64,000 nt of DNA from Megaustenia siamemsis. Its lineage: Eukaryota > Mollusca > Gastropoda > Stylommatophora > Ariophantidae. How positions within the stretch are numbered: position 1 is the stretch's first letter; each line of letters begins with the position of its first letter. Below the pieces are notes generated by a model, which worked only from the letters and a program-made list of their open reading frames with translations, was not told the DNA's origin and did no database searches. The translations under genes were made by a program, and so were the position numbers. Of this stretch, positions 53,400-63,560 are shown in pieces. The stretch is taken from contig JAVIAB010000073.1 of assembly GCA_032433765.1 (NCBI GenBank), positions 61,960,552 through 62,024,551 on the forward strand. Reading direction: 5' to 3'.

Positions 53400-54480
53400 G
53401 TATTATGTTTGAGGTATGCCTTGATGTGAAATTTCAACTTTTTATCGATTTCATGGGCGTAGCCATCAAAAATGGTCGAAGGGTAGAAATTTCTAAAAGT
53501 GATTTTTAAGTAAATTTTTGCTATGGGGATGTCTAATATAAAGTTTGGGGTATGCCTAGAGTGTACATTTACTATTTTTGACAGTTTCATGGGCGTATTC
53601 CTCAAAAATTGTCAGTGGGGTAACAATCATAAAAGTGATATTTTTAAGTAAATTTTTGCTATGGGGATGTCTAATATAAAGTTTGGGGTATGCCTAGAGG
53701 TTAAATTTCAAAATTGTTATCGATTTCATAGGCGTAGCCATAAAAAAATGGAAAGAGGGCTAACAATCATAAAAGTGATTTTTTAGTAAATATTTGTTAT
53801 GGTGATGTCTAATGTAAAGTTTGGGGTAAGCCACGAGTGTAAATTTAGTATTTTTAACAGTTTCATGGGCGTATCTCTCAAAAATGGACAAAGGGTAACA
53901 ATCATAGAAGTGCTTTTTAAGTAATTTTTTACTATGGGGTGTTTATTATAAAATTTGAGGTAAACCTAGAGTGCAAATTTACTATGATTTAACAGTTTCA
54001 TGGGCGTAGCCATCAATGGGCATGGGTGTAACAATCATAAAAGTGATTTTTAAGTAAATGGACTAAAAATGTAAATGGTTATGGTGATGTCTAAAATAAA
54101 GTTTCGGGTAAGACAAGAGTGCAAATTTACTATTTTTAACAGTTTCATGGGCATATCCCTCAAAACTGGACAAGGGGGTTACAATCATAAAAGTGTTTTT
54201 AATGCAAATTCTTGATACAGGGATGTCTAATATAAAGTTTGGGATATACCTAGCGTGTAAATTTACTATTTTTATCAGTTTAATGGGCGCAGCCATCAAA
54301 AAGGGTCAAGGGGTAAAAAAATTGTAAGTGGTTTTAAGTAAATTTTTGCTATGGGGATGTTTATTTTAAAGTTTGTGTGGTATGCCTAGAGTGTATTTAC
54401 TATTTTTAACAGTTTGATAGGCGTATCCTTAAAAAAGTGGCTGGGGGTAAGAATCATAAAAGTGGTATTTTAAGCAAAAT
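53400..54480 (+). repeat. ~138-bp satellite units, right arm (about eight)
   Basis: The mark CAGTTTCATGGGCGTA recurs near 53448, 53586, 53724, 53862, 53993, 54142, 54278 and 54412, a spacing of about 134-146 bp. Two subtypes alternate (ending GTAGCCATC or GTATCCCTC). The left arm has only about two units, so the array grew on this side. Confidence 0.85.
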
Positions 54481-55006
54481 CTTGTCTTTTAGGGGGTTAT
54501 GGTAGGAGCGTAATCTACGTGTTTGGTAACACTTTCTTTTAGTAGAGTTATAGCAGGGACGTAACTTTCATGTTTTGCTGTACTTTTCTTAGCAGAGTTG
54601 TGATAGATGCGTAAAATTTAAGATTAGTCTTTCAATGTGGTGTTTTAGTGTGTTAGGTATTTTCTAGTGTTGTATGAATATTTTCATTATTGATTTAGAT
54701 ACAGTCGTAACTATCATCATGTGCAACATTTATAGTAAATTGTAATTATTTATTAGGGTTTTCTCAGCTGTATTATAGTCTTTGGTTGATAAGTGGACAC
54801 GTTGGCAATGTCTCATAAGTCAAAATATAATTTTAGTAACTTATCAGGTCAAAATCAAAACCCACAAGACAGCTTGCAAACAGCCCCCATGAGACCAATA
54901 CGATACATTAGACAACCTATATACAGCCATCATGCCACACCAGAAACCCTTCATACAGCTCTCATACCACACTCGACAACCTGCGTACACCCATCATAAC
55001 ATACTA

Positions 55007-57089
55007 TAGCTCGTTTCAAATCACTTGCCCAACTTCAAAACGCTATTGCTCAGAAACCGTTTGTTAAATACTGTTGAAATTTTCCAAATGTTATTAGAAT
55101 GCAAAAGACCCTTTAAATGTATATTTAACAAATATCTTGCAGCTGCAGTTTTCTTAAAGCGGCGAATTTCTTTGATGTTTGTCAAAATTGTAAATTGTGA
55201 ACCCCTAAATAATAGAAATTACCGTAGTTGCTGGTCTATGATTAATTTTCACTAGGTAAAGGCGTGGCCGTAATGGGGAAATAACCTAATAAGACAAAAC
55301 ACCAGGAGAATTATTGTCTTCTCAGTTCGAGGACGGACGATAATATCAAGGTATACCTGTATGCCCAATTTTCATAGTTGTGTGGTCCTGATAAGGACCG
55401 TTTGTTGAACTAATTTAAGGTAATATAGGGGCGAACAGTATGGGGGCTATATACTTTCATTCTGAATCAGACGAGTCTAAAAGATTAATAACTGTTTGGG
55501 GTTGAACATTCCAGAAACCATCATTTTTCCAATATTCCTCTTCCTGTTTTAAGACGTGGTCTTCACATTTAGCCCAATAATCTTTGTCTATATTTAATAA
55601 AGCGAGATTAGCAAGAGTCTTTACATCGCATATTTTGAATGTTGTATTTTCATCTGCCACTTGTCCTTTTAATTTTGCCCAGATTAGTTCTATTGGATTT
55701 AAATGAGCATGGTAAGGTGGCAGCCTCAAACTTATATGACCGTGCTCTTGGATAATCTTATCTATTTGAAAAATCTTTGTCCTTTGTTTTTGCTTTACTA
55801 GAGATAGTAATTCAGGTTTTAAGTACATGTTATTAAATTGTATGTGCTCCTTTGTGAGCCATATCTTAATAGCATCTTTTGTACTGGATGACGTCTGGAC
55901 TTTATCTTCAAGTGCAACAATGTTGTGGTACGCTGCATTGTCCATTATTAGGCAAGATGGTTGATCTAGTGATGGGAGAACAGAATTTTCAATCCAATGT
56001 CTAAATATGTGACCATTCATCTCAGAGTGATAATCCCGATTGTCTATGGATTTTGAAAGAAAAATGAGCTCTGCATTCTGTATTAGTCCATGTTGTCGAC
56101 TACCTGCATGAGCAATTATCAAGCGCTGTCCTTTGCTGCTAGGTATTAATCTCTTAATCTTTCCATCTGATGACTGCCATTCCCTTTGGTTAGTGTGGTG
56201 AGCATTGATCCATGTTTCATCCAAGTACACAATATCATAACCTTGCTTGTGCACCTCTTTTACTTCACGTAAGTACTTGCTTCTCATGACTACTATATGT
56301 GGCTTCTCACAGATGATGTTTCGTCCATTGGAATACTTTCTGAATGTAAAGCCTGCAGCTCTCACATTCCTCCATAATGTAGACTTTGATATTTCAATAC
56401 TGTTGTTCTTTTTCAGCGATACAGTTTTATTCATACCCAACATTTTGCGAATTTCACTTCTAATAAGTTCACTGTCGAAATTATCCAACATTTTTGCTCT
56501 TCCTTGTGATTTTGTATATTTTGAACATTGACGGTCACGTGCTTGAATCCAGCGATTAAATGACCGTTTAGATAAATCCAAAATGTGTCTTGTCCTATTC
56601 TCAGGGTTTTCTAAAGAATTAAATAATCTTCCTCGTTTAGCCTCTTTGCAAAAACAGTCATACATTTTTATTACGATATTTTGTAAACTGCAGAATTTCA
56701 TTTTAAGACTCATGATAAATGTTATTGTTCCACGTCTACACCTATGAATGAACGGAAATAGAACACACAATTTCTCAAGTGTCTAATTGTGTTTTTAAAA
56801 AACCACGGGGAAAGCGTGCAAATACGTCAATTCTACCGTGTATGGATTTGTACTCGCTATTTTTAGTTTAAAATACTGTAAACATTAAGTTTTTACTACA
56901 TCAATGGGTCGTTATAAATGTATATAAATCAAATAAGCAACAATAATAACCAAATGTTTTTTTTTATGAAATTAATTCCCTGTTGGGTTCTAATCATTAT
57001 AACTTTACATGCAAATTTGGAATATCTTACAACAAGCGGTTAAAAAGCTATCGATTTTTAAAGTTGGGCACGAGTTATGAAACAAGCTA
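55007..57089 (-). mobile_element. DD83E Tc1/mariner-superfamily element, copy 1
   Basis: The element has imperfect ~60-bp inverted ends (TAGCTCGTTTCAAATC on the left; on the right TAGCTTGTTTCATAAC when read inward) and is flanked by TA at 55005-55006 and 57090-57091, the target of this superfamily. It lies inside the ~41-bp minisatellite of the palindrome's right arm, and that array continues on both sides. It is 2083 bp with one gene on the minus strand. A second copy is at 61144-63255. Confidence 0.9.
55457..56713 (-). CDS. DD83E transposase, copy 1 (7-residue deletion)
   Basis: I take the ATG of MSLKMKF at 56713, giving 418 residues; upstream frame has no ATG. Helix-turn-helix regions lie in the first ~140 residues (RTRHILDLSKRSFNRW; STLWRNVRAAGF). 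The catalytic core has IVYLDETW (first Asp), CLIMDNAAYHN (second Asp) and HLNPIELIWAKLK (Glu), with 83 residues between the last two. Tc1 and mariner have 34. Compared with copy 2, seven residues (21 bp) are missing from the second helix-turn-helix region near 56420, in frame. The frame is otherwise open. Confidence 0.85.
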   Translation of the reverse strand: MSLKMKFCSLQNIVIKMYDCFCKEAKRGRLFNSLENPENRTRHILDLSKRSFNRWIQARDRQCSKYTKSQGRAKMLDNFDSELIRSEIRKMLGMNKTVSLKKNNSIEISKSTLWRNVRAAGFTFRKYSNGRNIICEKPHIVVMRSKYLREVKEVHKQGYDIVYLDETWINAHHTNQREWQSSDGKIKRLIPSSKGQRLIIAHAGSRQHGLIQNAELIFLSKSIDNRDYHSEMNGHIFRHWIENSVLPSLDQPSCLIMDNAAYHNIVALEDKVQTSSSTKDAIKIWLTKEHIQFNNMYLKPELLSLVKQKQRTKIFQIDKIIQEHGHISLRLPPYHAHLNPIELIWAKLKGQVADENTTFKICDVKTLANLALLNIDKDYWAKCEDHVLKQEEEYWKNDGFWNVQPQTVINLLDSSDSE

Positions 57090-57091
57090 TA

Positions 57092-57560
57092 GACGACCTC
57101 CATACAACCATCATACCACACTAGGAGACCTCGATACACCCATCACGACACACAAGACGACCTCCATACAGCCCTTATGACACAACAGAAACCCTTCATG
57201 CAGCCCTCGTACCACGCTCTACAACCTACATACACCCATCATAAGACACTAGACGACCTCCATACAACCATCATACCACACTAGGCGACCTCCATACATC
57301 CATCACGACACACAAGACGACCTCCATACACCCATCACGACACACTAGACAATCTACCTACAGCCCTCAAGACACACTCGAAAACCTACATACAGCCATC
57401 ATACAACACTAGACGACCTCCATACAGCTCTCAAGACACACTAGACGACCGGCATACAACCATCATGACACACTAGTCGACCTCCATACATCCATCACGA
57501 CACACTAAACGATCTCCATACACCTATCACGACACACTAGACGACCTCCGTACATCTATC
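57092..57560 (-). repeat. ~41-bp minisatellite, right arm
   Basis: Inverted units such as CTAGACGACCTCCATACA followed by CCATCATGACACA continue the array begun at 54880-55006 after the DD83E insertion. Confidence 0.85.
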
Positions 57561-57624
57561 ACGACCAAAGAGGTTAGGATAAGTACAAGAATAAAAATTT
57601 CCAACGCGCTTGTTATGTCAGTCC

Positions 57625-58540
57625 AATAAAAGTTGTCCTCTGCTAATTCAAACGTTGTCCTCTAATATTTCAAAAGTTGTCCTTTACTATTTCAAAAGTG
57701 GCCATCTACTATTTCAAAAGTTGTCCTCTGCTAATACAAAAGTTGTCTCACTGGAATTCAAAAGCTGTCCTCTGCTATTTCAAAAGTTGTCCTCTACTAT
57801 TTCAGAAATTGTCCTCTACTATTTCAAAATTTGTCCTCTGCTATTTAAAAAGTTGTCCTCTGCTATTTAAAAAGTTGTCCTCTGCTAATTCAAAAGTTGT
57901 CATCTACTATTTCAAAAGTTGTCATCTACTATTTCAAAAGTTGTCCTCTACTATTTCAAAAGTTGTCCTCTACTATTTCAAAAGTTGTCCTCTGCTATTT
58001 AAAAAGTTGTCCTCTACTTATTCAAAAGTTGTCCTCTACTATTTCAAATGTTGTCCTCTACTATTTCAAAAGTCGTCCTCTACTATTTCAGAAGTTGTCC
58101 TCTACTATTTCAAAAGTTGTGCTCTACTATTTCAAAAGTTGTCCACTACTAATTCAAAAGTTGTCCTCTGTTAATACAAACGTTGTCCTCTACTATTTCA
58201 AAAAAAATTTTCCTCTGCTTTTTCAAAAGTTCTCCTCTACTATTTCAAAAGTTGTCCTCTGCTAATTCAAAAGTTTTGCTCTACTATTTCAAAAGTTGTC
58301 CTCTACTATTTCAAAAGTTGTCCTATACTATTTCAGAAGTTGTCCTCTGCTAATTCAAAAGTTGTCCTCTGCTAATACAAACGTTGTCCTCTACTATTTC
58401 AAAAGTTGTTCTCTGCTTTTTCAAAAGTTCTCTTCTACTATTTCAAAAGTTGTCCTCTACTATTTCAAAAGTATCCACTACTATTTCAAAAGTTGTCCTC
58501 TACTATTTCGAAAGTTGTCCTCTACTATTCTGAAACTTCA
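57625..58540 (-). repeat. 22-bp minisatellite, right arm
   Basis: About 40 inverted units of ATTTCAAAAGTTGTCCTCTACT type, with variants, mirror the array at 51068-51765. Confidence 0.9.
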
Positions 58541-58635
58541 TCTGCTAAAACAAACACGTCTTCTAACATCTTCCACTACTACTACTACAACTACTACAAC
58601 AACTACTAGTACAACTACAAAAACAACATCATGAC

Positions 58636-59485
58636 ATGAGACCAGTGTCTCATACAACGACATGACATACGTGTCTGTTACAACGACATGGCATACGTGC
58701 CTGCTACAACAACATGGCATACGTGTCTGCTACAACGACATGACATACGTGTCTGATACAACGACATGACATACGTGTCTGATAAAACGACATGACTGTT
58801 ACAACGGCATGCCACCTGTGACTGTTACAATGACATGACACCTGTGACTGTTACAACGACATGACTGTTACGACATGACACCTGTGACTGTTACAATGAC
58901 ATGACTGTTACAACGACATGACAAATGTGACTGTTAGAACGACATGACATACGTGTCTGATACAACGACATGACATACGTGACTGTTACAATGACATGAC
59001 ACATGTGACGGTTACAATGACATAACTGTTGCAATGACATATGTGTCTCATACAACGACATGACTGTTACAACGACATGACACCTATGACTGCTACAAGA
59101 ACACAGCACGGAAACGGTCAAAAACATCTTGACACGACACCTGTGACTGTTACAACGACATGACATACGTGTCTGATACAACGACATGGCATACGTGTCT
59201 GCTACAATGAAATGACATACGTGTCTGATACAACGACATGACACCTATGACTGCTACAATGACATAGCATGGAAACAGTCAACAACATCATGACACGACA
59301 CATGTGACTGTTACAACGACATGACATATGTGTCTGATACAACGACATGACATACGTGTCTGCTACAATGAAATGACATACGTATCTGATACAACAACAC
59401 GACACCTGAGATTGTTACAACAACATGACATACGTGTCTGATACAACAACATGACATACCTGTGTGCTACAACGACATGACATGA
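58636..59485 (-). repeat. 26-bp minisatellite, right arm
   Basis: Inverted units such as ACGACATGACATACGTGTCTGATACA mirror 50208-50965. A variant block around ACATCTTGACACGACACC occurs in both arms, which confirms that they derive from one sequence. Confidence 0.85.
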
Positions 59486-59967
59486 CACCCGCGATCTCTA
59501 ACAGTTTCACCCCTTATGATTAATTTATGACACATAGCTAAGCAGACATCCAACTACATAGCTATAATTAAATGTTATCCTTGTACTATATATTTACTCA
59601 GTGTACTAAATACTTTTCTAATGTTATATAATATCCACTGTATGTTATACACCTAATGAGATAATAAAAGAATAACGAATATCTTTGTCTTCTGTTTTAT
59701 ATTTAATGCTTTTGTTTTTCATTGATGTTGTATAATCTACTAACCTATCACTATCGATCCAGTACATCAAGAACCCCAAAGTCAGCACACACCAGACATA
59801 AACAGGTCACTTCCGGGGTCACCGACACGCGATGTCAACACCCCTACACGAAAGGTCATGGTTAACTCCCCCTGCGCCTTGAGTACATTAGGCGCGAAAT
59901 GCGCCTACTATATATCTTTGTTAATTTACGGGCCAAATACGACACAAATCCTTCCTGCTATACTACT
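59486..59967. other. No recognised feature
   Basis: This AT-rich stretch lies between the palindrome and the RTE-1 fragment. A short GC-richer part near 59800-59900 shows no motif that I can name. Nothing matches the missing 3' part of LINE M. Confidence 0.4.
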
Positions 59968-60241
59968 CAAGCCCTCATATGGGAAACAACAGGTAAGAGA
60001 AAAAGAGGAAGTCCCAGAGAGACACTGAGAAGAACATTGATAAGAGAGGCAAGAGCAGCAGGATTCGGCTCCCTCAATGAGATAGAGCTGCTTGCACAGA
60101 ACAGAGACAAATGGCGAGATTTGATAAAATATCTTTAAAAGAATTGAAAACTACTAGATCAAAAATACAGATAAGAGAAGGAGTGTCTTGGTCTACGCCC
60201 TATGGGCCGGCTACGGCTCGAAAGGTCAATAGATAGATAGA
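59968..60241 (+). mobile_element. RTE-1 3' fragment
   Basis: The last ~56 codons of the RTE-1 RT (QALIWETTGKRKRG ... RDKWRDLIKYL, stop at 60138) and its 3' UTR are present, ending GGTCAATAGATAGATAGATA. It is about 93 percent similar to the end of the copy at 8940-10201. It is a strongly 5'-truncated insertion lying at the 3' side of hAT G. Confidence 0.9.
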
Positions 60242-60288
60242 TATATTTACTTAACATGTGCTGAATGTTTGGAAAATGATCCAAGTTA

Positions 60289-61143
60289 TCACTGCGTTAA
60301 GCTGTTACAAAACAATTTAAGCTTCAATTTAAACGTATTGATTTCCTCGAACATGGATGGAAACAAAGAGTCTTTTCCTTGTAACCTCTTGTTACGAATA
60401 TTCAAATGATGTGACCTATCAACTAAAAATGCCAAGTCACAAAGCCACTCTTGATTTTTAAGCAAACCACACTCTAAAGGCAAAACAGTTTTTGATTCCA
60501 AAAATGAAATAACTTGATCGTTTAGTTTGAAAAAAAAACTCAACAGCATTTATTTTCTAGAAAAACACCTAACTGAGTTGGGAAGTAAGAGTTCGCCATA
60601 TTGATTTTCGTCTTCTTCAAAAAGTTATCTAAATTCTCTTCGATTGAGGGAGCGTAATCGAGTCAGTTTTGAATGCAAATCAGAACAGTATCAATGACGC
60701 GTTGAAAGCTCATGTCTTTAGCACATAAAGCCTCCTGATGAATGATACAGTGATACGAAAGCAACTTTCGATCTTTATACTGCTCAAGCAAAAAACAGCC
60801 ATTCCTCTTCCCTAACATTGCTGGGGTAACATATGTACAAATGCTCTCAAGTTTAGAACATTGAAGTTTATTGCCGCCAACATCACTATTTTCTACACAG
60901 TTTATCACTGCTTTAAATATATCTCTTCCAGATGTTGTTGTCGATAGATCACATAGTCCAAATAGCTCATAAAAAACATCGAAATTGTTGTTTATGCATC
61001 TCACAAACACAAGTAACTGAGCATTATCTGTCATGTCGCCACTCTCATCTATTGCAATAGAGAAGTATCTGGAAACACTAGTTACATATTTTATCTATTT
61101 TGATACATCGCTTGCCAACGCTTCATAATTGCATTTTGTGGTG
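60289..61143 (-). pseudogene. hAT G transposase core
   Basis: The frame around 60663-61100 reads FSIAIDES just upstream (first Asp), TDNAQLLVFVRCIN, AVINCVENSDV, CTYVTPAMLGKRNG and CIIHQEALCAK. This is the core of SCAND3/GTF2IRD2-type hAT proteins. Where relatives read TDGAPAMVGK, this copy reads TYVTPAML, so the second catalytic Asp is lost. The frame 60289-60549 continues with LFKNQEWLCDLAF-like and NIRNKRLQGKDSLF blocks. The dimerisation domain is absent. Confidence 0.75.
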
Positions 61144-63255
61144 GAGCTCGTTTCAAATCACGTGCCCAACTTCAAAACGCTATTACTCAGTAACCGTTTG
61201 TTAAATACTGTTGAAATTTTTCAAATGTTATTAGAATGCAAAAGACCCTTTAAATGTATATTTAACAAATATCTTGCAGCTGCAGTTTTCTTAAAGCGGC
61301 GAATTTCTTTGATGTTTGTCAAAATTGTAAATTGTGAACCCCTAAATAATAGAAATTACCGTAGTTGCTGGTCTATGATTAATTTTCACTAGGTAAAGGC
61401 GTGGCCGTAATGGGGAAATAACCTAATAAGACAAAACACCAGGAGAATTATTGTCTTCTCAGTTCGAGGACGGACGATAATATCAAGGTATACCTGTATG
61501 CCCAATTTTCATAGTTGTGTGGTCCTGATAAGGACCGTTTGTTGAACTAATTTAAGGTAATATAGGGGCGAACAGTGTGGGGGCTATATACTTTCATTCT
61601 GAATCAGACGAGTCTAAAAGATTAATAACTGTTTGGGGTTGAACATTCCAGAAACCATCATTTTTCCAATATTCCTCTTCCTGTTTTAAGACGTGGTCTT
61701 CACATTTAGCCCAATAATCTTTGTCTATATTTAATAAAGCGAGATTAGCAAGAGTCTTTACATCGCATATTTTGAATGTTGTATTTTCATCTGCCACTTG
61801 TCCTTTTAATTTTGCCCAGATTAGTTCTATTGGATTTAAATGAGCATGGTAAGGTGGCAGCCTCAAACTTATATGACCGTGCTCTTGGATAATCTTATCT
61901 ATTTGAAAAATCTTTGTCCTTTGTTTTTGCTTTACTAGAGATAGTAATTCAGGTTTTAAGTACATGTTATTAAATTGTATGTGCTCCTTTGTGAGCCATA
62001 TCTTAATAGCATCTTTTGTACTGGATGACGTCTGGACTTTATCTTCAAGTGCAACAATGTTGTGGTACGCTGCATTGTCCATTATTAGGCAAGATGGTCG
62101 ATCTAGTGATGGGAGAACAGAATTTTCAATCCAATGTCTAAATATGTGACCATTCATCTCAGAGTGATAATCCCGATTGTCTATGGATTTTGAAAGAAAA
62201 ATGAGCTCTGCATTCTGTATTAGTCCATGTTGTCGACTACCTGCATGAGCAATTATCAAGCGCTGTCCTTTGCTGCTAGGTATTAATCTCTTAATCTTTC
62301 CATCTGATGACTGCCATTCCCTTTGGTTAGTGTGGTGAGCATTGATCCATGTTTCATCCAAGTACACAATATCATAACCTTGCTTGTGCACCTCTTTTAC
62401 TTCACGTAAGTACTTGCTTCTCATGACTACTATATGTGGCTTCTCACAGATGATGTTTCGTCCATTGGAATACTTTCTGAATGTAAAGCCTGCAGCTCTC
62501 ACATTCCTCCATAATGTAGACTTTGATATTTCAATACTGTTGTTCTTTTTCAGCGATACTTTTAATTTTCTTATTGTAACAGTTTCATTCATACCCAACA
62601 TTTTGCGAATTTTACTTCTAATAAGTTCACTGTCGAAATTATCCAACATTTTTGCTCTTCCTTGTGATTTTGTATATTTTGAACATTGACGGTCACGTGC
62701 TTGAATCCAGCGATTAAATGACCGTTTAGATAAATCCAAAATGTGTCTTGTCCTATTCTCAGGGTTTTCTAAAGAATGAAATAGTCTTCCTCGTTTAGCC
62801 TCTTTGCAAAAATAGTCATACATTTTTATTGCGATGTTTTGTAAACTGCAGAATTTCATTTTAAGACTCATGATAAATGTTATCGTTCCACGTCTCACCT
62901 ATGAATGAACGGAAATGGAACACACAATTTCTCGTGTTTTTTACAAGTGTCTAATTGTGTCAAAAAACCACGGTAAAAGCATGCAAACACGTCAATTTTA
63001 CCGTGTATGGATTTTTACTCGCTATTTTTAACTTAAAATACTGTAAACATTAAGTTTTGACTACATCAATCGGTCGTTATAAATTTATATAAATCAAATA
63101 AGCAACAATAATAACCAAATGTTTTTTTTTAATGAAATTAATTCCCTGTTGTGTTCTAATCATTATAACTTTACATGCAAATTTTGAACAACTTACAACA
63201 AGCGGTTAAAAAGCTATCGATTTTAAAAGTTGGGCACGAGTTATGAAACAAGCTA
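61144..63255 (-). mobile_element. DD83E Tc1/mariner-superfamily element, copy 2
   Basis: It is nearly identical to copy 1 over its 2.1 kb, with the same inverted ends (GAGCTCGTTTCAAATC, first base changed, and the mirrored AAACAAGCTA). TA follows on the right; the left flank does not show TA. Both flanks instead share a ~60-bp piece of hAT G. A few single-base changes and the 21-bp difference separate the copies. Confidence 0.85.
61594..62871 (-). CDS. DD83E transposase, copy 2, apparently intact
   Basis: A 425-residue frame runs from the ATG of MSLKMKF with no interruption. Two helix-turn-helix regions fill the N-terminal third, the second intact here with TIRKLKVSLKKN. The D, D and E of the core are at VYLDETW, IMDNAAYHN and NPIELIW, and the long spacer between the second D and E is rich in Lys and Gln. 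Such enzymes cut at the inverted ends and insert at TA. The gene is the best reference for this family in the window. Confidence 0.85.
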   Translation of the reverse strand: MSLKMKFCSLQNIAIKMYDYFCKEAKRGRLFHSLENPENRTRHILDLSKRSFNRWIQARDRQCSKYTKSQGRAKMLDNFDSELIRSKIRKMLGMNETVTIRKLKVSLKKNNSIEISKSTLWRNVRAAGFTFRKYSNGRNIICEKPHIVVMRSKYLREVKEVHKQGYDIVYLDETWINAHHTNQREWQSSDGKIKRLIPSSKGQRLIIAHAGSRQHGLIQNAELIFLSKSIDNRDYHSEMNGHIFRHWIENSVLPSLDRPSCLIMDNAAYHNIVALEDKVQTSSSTKDAIKIWLTKEHIQFNNMYLKPELLSLVKQKQRTKIFQIDKIIQEHGHISLRLPPYHAHLNPIELIWAKLKGQVADENTTFKICDVKTLANLALLNIDKDYWAKCEDHVLKQEEEYWKNDGFWNVQPQTVINLLDSSDSE

Positions 63256-63560
63256 TAGTTAAATATTTTATCTATTTTAATACATCGCTTGCTTGCGCCT
63301 CATAATTATATTTTGAGATAGGGAAATAGTTTCTGCCATTCATTTGATATTGGCATCACCAGCGTTTTCTGCAAAGATGGATATGCTTTCCTTAATCGTC
63401 TCACCTTCTGAGAACGGAATTTTTTTCTTCTTTGCGAGAAGTGATATTTCGTAAGAAGCCTTTACCGTGTTTTTCATTTCTTCACTTTTAAAAATAAAAT
63501 CAGTTTTGAATACAATGGAGTCCTTTCTTTTTCTTTGAGATTTAGTCAGTTCTTAAAGTG
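63256..63560 (-). pseudogene. hAT G transposase N-terminal part
   Basis: Minus-strand sense SEEMKNTVKASYEISLLAKKKKIPFSE, then ESISIFAE and an ISLSQNII block, corresponds to the region before the catalytic core in SCAND3-like hAT proteins. It then meets the DD83E element. About 60 bp next to the insertion are repeated on its other side. Confidence 0.65.

Larger units (their letters stand above)
50208..59485. mobile_element. Giant foldback palindrome made of minisatellites
   Basis: The left arm (50208-53222) and right arm (53343-59485) carry the same blocks in mirrored order: a 26-bp array, a GTT/GTA trinucleotide run, a 22-bp array, a ~41-bp array, unique sequence, and ~138-bp units. Arms are about 3.0 and 4.1 kb once the DD83E element in the right arm is removed; repeat number explains the difference. 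A 120-bp loop (53223-53342) separates them. No gene belongs to it. The build recalls Drosophila FB elements, but its ends and target duplication are not resolved. Confidence 0.75.
60242..63560 (-). mobile_element. hAT G relic (SCAND3/GTF2IRD2-like), split by a DD83E element
   Basis: Coding remains on the minus strand lie on both sides of the 61144-63255 insertion. I could not find its terminal inverted repeats, so the borders are approximate; it may also be a decayed host gene derived from a hAT transposase. Confidence 0.65.
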
